Shown in pieces: positions 1 to 9,369 of a DNA stretch of 64,000 bases. Position 1 is the first letter of the stretch, and the number at the start of each line of letters is the position of its first letter. The notes under the pieces were generated by a model. It was not told where the DNA came from and made no database searches. It worked only from the letters and a program-made list of their open reading frames with translations. Both the position numbers and the translations under genes were made by a program. The stretch spans positions 480,396,557-480,460,556 of the forward strand of contig CM046876.1 of the NCBI GenBank assembly GCA_025667525.1, read 5' to 3'. Origin of the DNA: Glebionis coronaria (lineage: Eukaryota > Streptophyta > Magnoliopsida > Asterales > Asteraceae).

Positions 1-867
1 TCTTGTCAGCGTCCAAAAATAAAAATGTTTTAAAAATGAAAAATGACCTTAACAAGTAATTTATCCTAGAGAAGATAACCAAAAGCTGATAATTATTATA
101 GGGCGGCAAGCACTGTCCAGTTATGCACACTTGCTTAAGCAAGATAGACATAACAGTCCTCTGGTGTCCCTTGCTAACCAAAACTCTTAACAACCAAGTT
201 ACCTTACAAAATTCCTTGTTACTCCAAGGTAAATCCCATAACAAAATTATTCCCAAGGCTCCCAACAGACCACAACCAATTCTAGGCCAGAAATGTCTTG
301 GCAGCATGCATAGTATATCAACTTTGCATGCTACAGTGCCTCATGATTTAGTAAAACTAACTCATATTCACCTGTGGACACAATGTAGAATTGTGATAAG
401 AGTATCATATGGATATCCAAACATCCTAAGGGTTCCTAAAACCTCCCCTTAAACTATGATACAAAAGTTTGCTAAAACCATGCATGAACATAAAAATTTA
501 TGTCAAGATAGGAATGAAACATTCCAACCATCATCCATAAATAAAAACTTGTCCAAATGCTTCTCCATTGATCCATAAGCAACTCTGTATCCAATGGTAT
601 ACTGCTAACACCATCTGCACATTTAGATTGAAAACCACAAAACTAACATTGTTGCTGACACCGCCCCGATAACACATGACAGCGTTGAGGGAAGATTTGT
701 CAGCGTTAGACAATTATATTGCTGAAAACGTTGCAAAAACACTTATCAGCGTTCAAGCAACCTTTGTCAGTGTTAGAAAAATATAGTGGAAAATCTAAAT
801 TATCAATAAGACCAATAACAATGCATCATCCTGTACATACTTTTACAAAAAGACTCCAAAACACATA
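1..867 (-). other. 3' untranslated region of copia 1
   Basis: This is the stretch downstream of the RNase H stop codon on the minus strand. I see no domain and no LTR start. The GTCAGCG-type motif occurs near 3-12, 676-684, 697-706, 744-752 and 763-772, tying the stretch to the rest of the element. A purine-rich tract on the minus strand near 443-450 resembles a polypurine tract, but no TGTTG LTR start follows it, so I do not call an LTR here. Short open frames in this stretch have no recognisable content. Confidence 0.6.
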
Positions 868-1383
868 TTATGTGAGATTAACCATTCCAATACTTGTTAC
901 CAAGTATTGAAATCTCCCAGCATCAAAAGGTTTAGTTAATAAATCTGACACATTTTCCTCAGTGTCAACCCTATCTGGTTGTATTAAACCTTTCTCAAAG
1001 CAATCTCTTATAAAATGGTGTCTAATTTCTATGTGTTTAGTTTTAGAATGATGTACAGGATTCTTAATGATGCATAAAGTGCTGTTATTGTCAACAAATA
1101 TCTTGGTATGCATGAAATTATACCCATAGTCCAACAGCTGGTTCTGAATCCACAAAACTTGGCCACAACAAGCAGCTGCAGCCACATACTCAGCTTCAGT
1201 TGTAGAATTAGCCACCACTGTTTGTTTCTTGCATTGCCAAGAGATCAACCTGCTCCCAAGAAACAGACATCCACCAGTTGTGGATTTCCTATCAAATTTA
1301 TCACCTCCATAATCACTATCTGAATATGCAATCAGCTCCAATGGTGATCCTTTGGGTACCACAAACCAAGACCAGGATAGCAT
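868..1383 (-). pseudogene. Copia 1 RNase H domain (end of pol)
   Basis: This is the C-terminal RNase H of the pol polyprotein, which degrades RNA in the RNA-DNA hybrid during reverse transcription. The 171-residue open frame holds the copia RNase H signature: Asp in YSDSDYGG (residues 20-27), the STTEAEY block (60-66) and the FVDNNST Asp (about 97-103), then KTKHIEIRHHFIRD. It ends at a natural stop after FQYLVTSIGMVNLT. The frame differs from the RT frame upstream. The two are joined by what looks like loss of one A in an A-run near 1352-1358, because the RT protein runs to WYPK and this frame resumes at PKGSPLEL. It is therefore a frameshifted part of pol and not a separate gene. Confidence 0.9.
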
Positions 1384-2435
1384 CTTAGGTACCTAAAGAT
1401 CCTCTTCACAGCATAAAGGTGACATTCTTTGGGAGTAACTTGATGGCGTGCACAAGCACACACAGCAAACATGATGTCAGGTCTGGAGGCAGTAAGATAC
1501 ATCAAGGATCCAATCATGGATCTATAGTGCCTGACATCAACATCTTTCCCATCTCCAATCTTTCCCCAAGGGTGTTCTCTATCCATAGGAGTAGTAGCCC
1601 TCTTTTCATGTGGAGAAAAGCCAAACTTCTTCAAGATCTCAGCAACATATTTATCCTGGGAGATGAAGATACCATCTTCTTTCTGCTGAACTTGTAGACC
1701 AAGAAAGAAGTTCATCTCCCCTATAGCACTCATCTTGAATTTGTCTATCATAAGCTTGGAGAAATCCTCACTCATCTTTGGATCAGTAGACCCAAAAATG
1801 ATATCATCAACATAGACCTGCACAAGCAACACATCCTTGCCTTTCTTCTTTGTAAACAGTGTCTGATCTATGGTGCCCCTCTTGAATCCATTGTCCACTA
1901 AATAGGTAGACAAAGTACCATACCATGATCTAGGGGCTTGATGAAGGCCATACATAGCCTTTTTGACTCTATACACTTTATTTGGATGCTCTAGATCCTC
2001 AAAACCAGGAGGTTGCATTACATATACTTCCTCAACGATGGTGCCATAGAGAAAGGCACTCTTAACATCCATTTGATAGACAGTGAAGCCCATGCAGGAT
2101 GCATAGACTAGAAAAATCCTTATAGCTTCAATCCTTGCAACTGGTGCAAAGACTTTCTCATAGTCTATCCCCTCCTCTTGTGTATAACCTTGAGCCACTA
2201 ACCTTGCCTTGTTTCTGACCACAATGCCTCTTTCATCTCTTTTGTTCCTGAGAACCCATCTTGTCCCTATAGGTCTAACATATCTAGGACAATCAACCAG
2301 CTCCCAAACATCCTGAATTGCAAATTGGTGAAGCTCATCCTGCATTGCTTCCACCCAACTTGGTTCTTTGAGAGCATCAAATATTTTCTTGGGTTCCTCT
2401 TGTGACAGAAAACAGGCAAACAAACATGCTTGCAC
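1332..2435 (-). pseudogene. Copia 1 reverse transcriptase domain
   Basis: This is the RNA-dependent DNA polymerase of the element (RVT_2 family). The 367-residue frame contains [19 protein letters not shown], the [17 protein letters not shown] block, [11 protein letters not shown], the [12 protein letters not shown] segment and the catalytic YVDDIIFG (YVDD at about 208-211). The thumb/connection segment with [12 protein letters not shown] follows. All catalytic Asp residues are present. The true upstream sequence ([12 protein letters not shown]) lies in another frame at 2267-2518. A one-base loss near 2450 explains this. The downstream end is cut by a second frameshift into the RNase H frame. 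Confidence 0.92.
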
Positions 2436-2522
2436 AAGAGGGTATCTACCTTCTTGTGTATATTAGCAATAAACCCACCAAGACCTTGATGAGATCTTCT
2501 AGTCTGAACTGGAGTCATAACA

Positions 2523-4511
2523 TCACCAATGATCTGGGAAGGGGGGGTGATTCTTCATTGTGGAAGTGAGAACTCCTCCTTCAAAAAGTCTGGTGTCCTC
2601 AACCTCATTCTCCATGTTGCTAATATCTTCTTCATCAGACTCTCTTACATCAACATGAGGATGAACCTCTTCATATAAATTGGAAGGTTCACCTTGTTCA
2701 AAATTGGAAGAGAAAAGATGTCCAGCATCGTTGTCAACGCCTGAATCTTGTTTGTCAGCGCTTGGGCTAACAACGCTTGAAGTGTGGTTGTCAACGTCTG
2801 AACCATCAACGTCTGAATTGGTCTTGTCAGCGCTAGATTTGCCTTTGTCAGCGCCTGAAGGACCATGCATGTTTGTATCTGGTGGTACTTGGAAACCACC
2901 ATTATCTTGTCCAGCAGCAGCAGCAGCAGCAAAAGCATCTGTCCAAATGGGAATGGTAACATATTCTAGGATAGGAGATGTCTTTTCTGCTTGTGATCCA
3001 ACCTTTTCATGAAACTGAGTACCTGAAACATCAACAACTTGTTCCTCCATAACATTTGAAGTTACTTTCACAATGTCTGGATTAGTGACAGGCATATAAT
3101 TTAAAGTTCTAGATAAAGGTTCTAAGTCAAACAACCAATTAGGACCACTTTCAGGATCACTAGGTTTATTCTCTAAAAACCTAACATGTACTCTTTCAAC
3201 TATACGTTTGTCCTCTTTAAGATAAACCCTATATCCCTTGCTCTGCACTGAATATCCCATGAAGTAACCCTCATCACCTTTTGCACTAAATTTCCCTAAG
3301 GCATCACTAGTATCCAAGACTACTACATGACAACCAAAAGGTCTAAGAAAACCAATATTAGGTTTTCTACCCCAAAGTAACTCATAAGGTGTTTTGTTCT
3401 GAATTTTGTTAACCAATGCTCTATTTTGCACATAGCAGGCTGTATTAACAGCCTCAGCCCAAAAGGCTATAGGAAAGTGAGCATCAGCCAACATTGTTCT
3501 GGCTGCTTCAATTAGGGTTCTATTTTTCCTCTCAGCAACCCCATTTTGTTGTGGGGTTCTAGCAATACTGAATTGCCTAGTAATTCCTTTCTTGGCACAG
3601 AAATTATCTAGCTTCTTATTCCTAAATTCTCCACCATTATCACTCCTAAGCATTTTAACCTCATTGCCAGACCTTTTCTCAATCTGAGTGATAAAATCAA
3701 TTAGAACATCAGCTGTGTCACTCTTCATAGCTAGAAAGAATGTCCAAGTAAACCTAGAAAAGTCATCTGTGATAACAAAGCAATATGACTTACCATTCAA
3801 ACTTTCTATATTGGTTGGACCAAAGAGGTCCATGTGAAGCATATGAAGAGGTCTAGAACTAGTGTGCACCTGTTTGGACTTGAATGAGACCTTGTGCTGC
3901 TTGCCTTTAAGACATGCAACACAAGAGTGGTCATTGTGGAAGGCCTTCTCAGGCAAACCATCAACTAAACCAAGTCTCACAAGTCTATTTATATTTTTGA
4001 AATTTATGTGCCCTAGTCTCCTGTGCCACAAATTACTCTCATCTACTGAGGCCTTAGCATAAAAACAAGACATATTATTATTCATTTTAATCCCATTCAA
4101 ATTCACATTATATATGTCCTTATGCCTAGGTGTTCTATACTCAATATATTTCTCATCAGGGATCTTAAAATCCTTGCTTAACACCAAACACTCAGTATCA
4201 GTAAAAAGAACTTTATTTTTGTTATCACAAACTTGTGATACACTAAACAGGTTGTAATCAAGTTCTTTTACCAGGAAGACGTTCTCAAAACGCAGATTCT
4301 TGGTGAGAAGGGTTCCTTTGCCTGTGATAGTACCATATCCGCCTCCAAAGTAAACCTTATCACCATCTTTGATAGGAGAGAAGTTCGTCAGATATTCTTC
4401 CTTTCCTGTCATGTGCCTTGAGCATCCACTATCCCAATATCCATAATCATTGACCTGTCTTTGAATGCCCTGCACATAAAGAAAACAAATTAGTTTTCTT
4501 TGGGAACCCAA
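2523..4511 (-). pseudogene. Copia 1 protease and integrase domains
   Basis: The frame is open from upstream without an ATG (first codon TTG), so it is a frameshifted continuation of the gag-side frame. It contains the aspartic protease motif YWDSGCSRHMTG (catalytic Asp27), the GAG-pre-integrase zinc domain (His163, His168, Cys197, Cys200) and the integrase core with D228 (HMDLFGP), D291 (LRSDNGGEF) and E327 (NGVAERKN). Protease cuts the polyprotein, and integrase inserts the cDNA into host DNA. The C-terminal 150 residues are low complexity, with a poly-Ala run (bases about 2921-2940) and repeated SADK/SDVD units from the GTCARCG motif. The frame ends prematurely in a run of seven G at about 2542-2548. 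One inserted base there would explain it. Confidence 0.93.
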
Positions 4512-6178
4512 GTCTTAAAAGACTTGGATTCATCTGGTTGTTCAATAAGAACAGACTTCGTTCTCACAACAACCCCATTCTCATCCTTTTTAGGATGAAA
4601 TACCCAGTTAACCCCAATAGGTTTTGTAATGACCTTTGAAATGTAATTAAATCTGTTGTAGGTCATTGAAATCCCATTATCATTAGGGTTTTGATCTTTT
4701 TTGGGTCTCCATGTTAAGCTTGAAGAAGCTTTAGACCCCTTACCTTGTGGTTGCAAATATTTAGGTCTGGTCACGTTTCTGTCAGCGTTAGAATTTGTCC
4801 TGTCAACGCTAAAATTACCCTTGTCAGCGTTGAACCTAGGGTTTGCTACAGAAACCCATTGCCTGTTTGACCAAGTGTTTGTCTTTTGAAATGGTCTTTG
4901 TCCATGAGTGTTAGACCCTCTAGTAAAGAATGGGGCAGGTCTAATCACTTGTGGACTTTGCTGCACACAAGGTTTGGGTCTGACAACGTTTGACTTCCTA
5001 ACAACGTTGACTTTGGTCCTGTCAGCGCTGAAATTGTTCCTGTCAGCGCTGGCTTTGGGAGCGTTGACACACTTGTATGCCAAGTGTGAAAAGCTACCAC
5101 ATGTGTAACAAGCTTTTCTAGACACAACCTTAGGTCTAGAAGAGAAGAAGCCTGTTCCATGATTGCTAACTTGGCTCTTGGGAGACCTAGTATTCCTATA
5201 CATCTCTGCATATTTAATGGTAGGTATTCTAACAGTGTTTGAGCCTAGGTCAACAGCTTTACCAGTGATTGGGTTAGTAACCTTAATGGGTGTTGACTCA
5301 TTTGGACTTTCACATAGCAAGCCACCCTTGACAAACAAAGTAGGGTTAGCTTTCTTCCATTCATTCAGGTCAGTCAACTTTTGTTGATACTCTTCAACTA
5401 AAGTGACAACTCTTGGTGGAGGAATGAATTCCTCCTCTTGGAGCTCTGGCAAACCAGTCCAAGATAAGTCCCTTTGTTGGACACCATAGAAGTCACCAGC
5501 TGGTGGTGGAACCAAAGAGTAATCATTCATCCCAATCCCAGTCATGTCCTTAGGATCCCTTTGTTTAGCTACACAATCTCCTAGGGTTTGGGTGGCTCTA
5601 TCAAATCTTTGAATTTTGAGGCCAACATTATCTTTATTCTTAATGGCCTCATCTAACTTAGCCTGTAATTCACCATTAACCCTTTCCATGATGTTTCTAA
5701 TATCCATACTACCCTCTAACTCATGTTTTAAGATATTGATTTTATCTTTTAAGTCAAATTCCATTTTCTTGTATTCAGAAACGGTTTTCTCAGTTTTAGT
5801 AAGAGCTAGTTGGTAATTAGACAATTTACATCTTTCAGTACTCATATCATCTTTTAATTTTAACACCTCTTTGTTAAGTCTTTCAGTATTTAACCTACAA
5901 CCTTTGCTACAAAAAGCGTCATCATATACCTCATTATCAGATGAAGAGGAGGAGTGTGCCATGAGAGCATATTCAACATGCTCTTCTTCTTCAATATCAG
6001 CAACCAAAGCTTTATCCTCTTCAACATTCTTAGCCAGATAGCTCCAATCCCATCCCATACCATCAATTCCTTGAACTGCAACCATGGCTTTGGAATCCTG
6101 AGCTTTAACAACCTGACTTGAGGGTTTACCAGCATCAGATCTTCTAGGAGATCTACATTCCCTCATGAAGTGCCCCAT
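4490..6178 (-). pseudogene. Copia 1 gag C-terminal region with zinc knuckles
   Basis: This continues gag in the same frame after the stop at 6197-6199. The first residues (MGHFMREC) are the second half of a CX2CX4HX4C zinc knuckle whose first two Cys lie just before this start. A second knuckle (CYTCGSFSHLAYKC) sits at about residues 356-369. Residues about 95-210 are rich in charged heptads and probably form a coiled coil. Between and after the knuckles, short repeats such as NFSADRTKVN and FNADKGNFSVDRTNSNADRN come from a DNA motif, AGCGYTGACA, used in one frame. The reading frame overlaps the protease frame by 22 bases at 4490-4511. A one-base shift there would join the two. Zinc knuckles bind the genomic RNA during packaging. 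Confidence 0.85.
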
Positions 6179-6196
6179 ACGATGGCAGTTGTAGCA

Positions 6197-7321
6197 TTAA
6201 ACTTTGGATTTGTCAAATCCAGCTGTGTCTTTAGCATTGAAGGTCATTTTCTTCTTAAACCTTCTGTTCCACCTGTTTGCTCTTATACTAGCAAGAGCCA
6301 TATTCCACTTGATGTCCATCTCTTCCAAGTGCTCATCACTTATCTGCTCAAGGTCCTCATATGTAATCACTGAACCATTGGGCAAAGAAGCAATGTAAGC
6401 ACAAACAGTATCCAAATCTAAACCAGCAGGTTTAACTCTTGCGGAGTCATTCTTGTATGTGTCAGCGTCTGAAAAGGAGACGTTGACAGGACTTGTTCCA
6501 GCGCTGACATATGATGATCCAGTAACTGGATGCATGTAAGAGTCTTTCTGATTGAATTGACCTTCACTATGAGAGAAGAAGGCCATGTTGCTGTTGGTAG
6601 ATTTGCTTCCATGTTCTAAAAGAGTTTCATCTTCCAACAGCCTTAGTTTGTTGTAGATGTCATCAAACGAGGAGCTCTTGTAAGTATTGTTGGCAAGAAT
6701 AGATCTTGCCTCAATCATCCATGCCTCACCAAGACTTTTAAGAAAGGTAGCATTGATGTCAACATCACCAACTTGTGTCCCCATGAAGGACAACTTGCTT
6801 GTAATATCAAGCAATCTGCTTCTCACACTACTCAGTTTCTCATTGGGTTGAGCTTTGAAGACAGCATAATCATGCAGAAGTTGCTTTTTCTTTTCCTCCT
6901 TAGTGTCTGCATTGCCACCATATGCAACTTCAAGAGCTTCCCAAAGATCCTTAGCAGATTCATAGCCTCTATATTTATACTGGTTTTCTTGTCCCAAAGA
7001 GACTTTCAGAATATTTGGGGCTTTCATGTCAACCCTTTTCTTTGCTATGTCATCAGCAGCCACAGCTCTACCATCTCCAGGTTTTTCTCTCTTATCCTCT
7101 TCAGAACATCCAGCAACAGCTGATCTTTGAGCAATGACATCAAGAATCTTTTGAGCCTTATTGAATGTGTTTCCATATTCAATAATCTCCCAGAGTGTGT
7201 AGTCATAGATCCCCAGATATTGTTCAAAGTTGAACTTCCACAAGTCAAAGTTGGTTGCATCAAGCATGGGAATCTTGATGTTTGGTAAGGCTGAGGAAGA
7301 GGAGGTTATTGCTTCAGACAT
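6197..7321 (-). pseudogene. Copia 1 gag (capsid) N-terminal part
   Basis: This is the structural capsid polyprotein of the retrotransposon, 374 residues from an ATG 86 bases inside the primer site. The N-terminus has the copia gag signature LDATNFDLWKFNFEQYL (about 21-37), then the UBN2-type core (AKDLWEALEVAYGG, QLLHDYAVFKAQPNEKLSSVRSRL, about 120-170). The frame stops with TAA at 6197-6199, immediately before a zinc knuckle that continues in frame. The stop therefore looks like a point mutation and not a programmed gag end, although a leaky stop cannot be excluded from sequence alone. Confidence 0.9.
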
Positions 7322-7406
7322 GATGTTGTTAGGGTTTCTGAGAAAATTAGGGTTTTGATGATTTTTAGGGTTCTGGTGTTCTTTAAGATCAAAAGTTCCT
7401 CAACAA

Positions 7407-7418
7407 GCTCTGATACCA
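7407..7418 (-). other. Primer binding site of copia 1
   Basis: The minus strand reads TGGTATCAGAGC, complementary to the 3' end of plant initiator-Met tRNA, two bases inside the 5' LTR. It primes minus-strand cDNA synthesis. Its position fixes the inner LTR border at 7421. Confidence 0.93.
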
Positions 7419-7420
7419 CT

Positions 7421-7947
7421 TGTTGATCCCAAACTTAGATCGATTAACTTTGTGTATACGAGATTAGATCAAGTAATACACGTAGAGAAACCTTTGTATA
7501 TGCTTATGAATCTAAGTGTTATGCGGAATTTAACACTTAAACAAGAACACACAATGATATAAACAAACTTTCACTTTGATTATCAATATCAAACTTGCTT
7601 ACAATGAAAGTAGTTTACGAATGAAAACTTATATAAAACTTATGTCAAACATTAACCTAAAGGTCTTCTTTTATAGACATAAGAATCCTTGTACAATAAT
7701 CTACGTATCAGCTATTCTAGGTAAAGATAAATATAGAAAATACATTGTTGTTCCTATCTTTACTAGAACTATTCTAGAATATAATAAACGCGTAGAGTAT
7801 ATCTTCCCATCAGTGCTTGTCTTCAATGTGTCAACGCTTGACTTTATCTTGTCAACGCTTGAGCTGTCAGCGCTTGTTTTCTTCTTGTCAACGCTTGTAT
7901 TACTCTTGTCAGCGCCCAAGTGATCTGGCCTTAATTTATTCCCAACA
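7421..7947 (-). mobile_element. 5' LTR of copia 1
   Basis: This is a 527-bp LTR bounded by TGTTGATCCC (plus) and CCCAACA, i.e. TGTTG...CAACA on either strand, with the primer site two bases inside. It carries the promoter and polyadenylation signals of the element. The outer end (7808-7920) holds at least five copies of the GTCARCGCTTG motif. A TATA-like box is annotated separately. Confidence 0.9.
7668..7675 (-). promoter_or_regulatory. TATA-like box in the copia 1 LTR
   Basis: The minus strand reads CTATAAAAGAAG in the middle of the LTR, which suits a U3/R promoter. This rests on the motif only. Confidence 0.5.
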
Positions 7948-8048
7948 GTATCCTAAGGCATAGAACGCTTATCTAAACTACTGGTGACCTGTCCTAAAAT
8001 GCAGGTTATTGGTCTGGACCTGTCCTAATATGCAAGTTATTGGTCTGG
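7948..8048 (+). repeat. Direct repeat copy 1 (partner at 8380-8472)
   Basis: The segment starting GTATCCTAAGGCATAGAACG recurs at 8380 with only a few differences over about 90 bp. Both contain a roughly 31-bp subrepeat (CCTGTCCTAAAATGCAGGTT and its variants), present 2-3 times here. Copia 1 appears to have inserted at the left edge of this copy. The pair brackets the RAD5-like exon fragments. Its function is unknown. Confidence 0.8.
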
Positions 8049-8067
8049 ACCTATCCTAAGAGTGATA

Positions 8068-8342
8068 GCTGAAACACAGTCTGAACCAAACAGTATATCG
8101 GTTTTTGTTCATTATGGTGGGGAAAGGAGCAATGACCCAAGAGTGATAGCTAAACCTACTGTTGTCTTGACTACTTATGGTGTTCTTTCTGCATCTTATA
8201 AAAGTGTAAGCATCTTACTGTTGTAATCCAAAAGTTACATAGACATTTTGTAGTCTTTTCTAAGCGATAATATATGTACTTTTTTCAGCATTCGGAAAAC
8301 AACATTTTCCAAAAAGTTGATTGGTACAGAGTGGTGTTGGAT
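8068..8342 (+). pseudogene. RAD5/HLTF-like SNF2 helicase fragment (two exons)
   Basis: Two exon pieces translate to the conserved core of plant RAD5-type SNF2 ATPases, which act in post-replication DNA repair. Exon 1 (8068-8205) reads SISVFVHYGGERSNDPRV then VVLTTYGVLSASYKS. Donor GTAAGC follows at 8206. Exon 2 (8289-8342) starts after TTTTTTCAG and reads HSENNIFQKVDWYRVVLD. It breaks off exactly where the DEAH box would continue. Phase is kept across the intron. Everything before and after is missing, so this is a captured or remnant fragment. The 13-mer AAGAGTGATAGCT occurs both at the left edge (8058) and inside exon 1 (8140), which hints at a microhomology junction. Confidence 0.75.
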
Positions 8343-8379
8343 AATATATGTAACCGGTCAGGATCGAATTAAATCAGTT

Positions 8380-8472
8380 GTATCCTAAGGCATAGAACGC
8401 TGATCTAAACTACTGGTGACCTGTCCTAAAATGCAGGTTATTGGTTTGGACCTGTCCTAATATGCAGGTTAC
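8380..8472 (+). repeat. Direct repeat copy 2
   Basis: This is the second copy of the 7948 segment, 432 bp downstream in the same orientation and ending at about 8466-8472. It is uninterrupted on its left side (preceded by AAATCAGTT), so it shows the pre-insertion state of the site hit by copia 1. From here to 8721 I see nothing else recognisable. Confidence 0.78.
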
Positions 8473-8721
8473 ATTAAATAAAAGAGAACAAAGGCAAAAA
8501 ATATGATAAGCAACTCAAAAGTAGGCAAACGCCTTGTTCGAGTTTTCTGTAGACAGAAATAGAGAACACGAGAACCCATACTTTACTACCACAGTTACAC
8601 GAATATAACAAGGACTTAACTACCTGAGTCTTGTACCATTATCATTAACTGTTAAGTTGGGGTGAAAACTTCATGAAGTGTAGAATCAAGAAAAATATCG
8701 AACTTGAAACAAGAGCAAAGC

Positions 8722-8982
8722 TTATCTACGGCCACGGTGGTTGCCATCTGTTGGTGGTAGTTGCGCCTGTGCTCCATGAAAATCACCTCCAACATGAGTA
8801 TTTGGTGCGATAGAACCGAAAGAAGCATTGTTAGCTTGCTGCATCGGCTGCCCTTGCGGCCCAGAAAGACCTAGGGGTGACTCAGAGCTAGTTCCCCTAT
8901 GAATATCGTACCCAGGCCCACCGAACTGGGGTCCACTCTGTCCATCAGTGTCGCGTTGATTAAAATGGAATAAACTTACAGG
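8722..8982 (-). pseudogene. Gly/Gln-rich terminal exon, probably last exon of the hAT gene
   Basis: An open frame of about 87 codons runs from a splice-acceptor-like AATATAG|CC at 8983 to TAA at 8722-8724. It encodes a low-complexity tail rich in Gly, Gln, Pro and Ser (for example SGPQFGGPGYDIHRG and LSGPQGQPMQQANN) that ends in HRGRR. I do not recognise the family. It joins in phase (phase 0) to the acidic exon at 9217-9287, which joins in phase to the hAT dimerisation exon. This makes it the likely last exon of that gene. Alternatively it is an unrelated captured exon, since a captured fragment of another gene lies 380 bp away. Confidence 0.5.
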
Positions 8983-9216
8983 CTATATTCATACTAGTCA
9001 CTGGGTCAGTACAGAACATGCCATATTCTAAAAATAGAATATCATGTCGTGTACGAGTTACTAATAAACATTAAAAATTACATCAGTTTATGCAAAATTT
9101 CTATAGATTAAACTTAGAAATCACCTAATTTCCCCAAGTAACAGATGCAAAGGGAAAACATTTACGAAAAGCACGCATCAACATAAGCATCACCTAAGTA
9201 CAGAGAGAAAAGTTAC

Positions 9217-9287
9217 CTTACTAGAGGATGTAATCAACTTTTCAATATCCTCATCTATTAATTCTTTTTCGTCAACTTCATCTTCAT
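9217..9287 (-). pseudogene. Acidic penultimate exon of the hAT gene
   Basis: This 71-bp exon is bounded by TTTGTGTAG (acceptor) and AAG|GTAACT (donor) on the minus strand. It encodes DEDEVDEKELIDEDIEKLIT plus SSSK in the phase left by the upstream donor at 9370. Acidic tails after the dimerisation motif are common in plant hAT transposases. The spacers 8983-9216 and 9288-9369 behave as introns of 234 and 82 bp. Confidence 0.6.
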
Positions 9288-9369
9288 CTACACAAATTAA
9301 TACGATCTACCATTAACGTATATATATAAAAACATCAATGCATGATAACAGAATGAAAAAAGTATAAAC

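Larger units (their letters stand above)
1..7947 (-). mobile_element. Ty1/copia LTR retrotransposon 1 (3' LTR outside window)
   Basis: Read on the minus strand the order is 5' LTR, initiator-Met primer site, gag, zinc knuckles, protease, integrase, reverse transcriptase, RNase H. That order (integrase before RT) defines Ty1/copia. The 5' LTR is complete and the coding part is nearly so. The 3' LTR is not seen and should lie left of base 1. Damage is light: one nonsense codon (6197-6199) and about four one-base frameshifts (near 4500, 2545, 2450 and 1355). This suggests a fairly young but non-functional copy. The element carries an unusual dispersed GTCARCG motif from end to end. The candidate TSD is GTATC at 7948-7952, but the partner cannot be checked. 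Confidence 0.93.

Noticed and set aside
123..452. Open frame of 109 codons on the plus strand near the left edge
   Set aside because: It lies antisense within the 3' region of copia 1 and has no domain or compositional sign of a protein.
2680..3012. Plus-strand open frame of 110 codons rich in Leu/Ser
   Set aside because: It is the antisense shadow of the copia 1 integrase tail, and its repeats come from the GTCARCG motif.
7701..7919. Minus-strand frame with SVDK/SADK repeats in the LTR
   Set aside because: It is caused by the DNA motif in the LTR. It has no start context or domain and stops inside the LTR.
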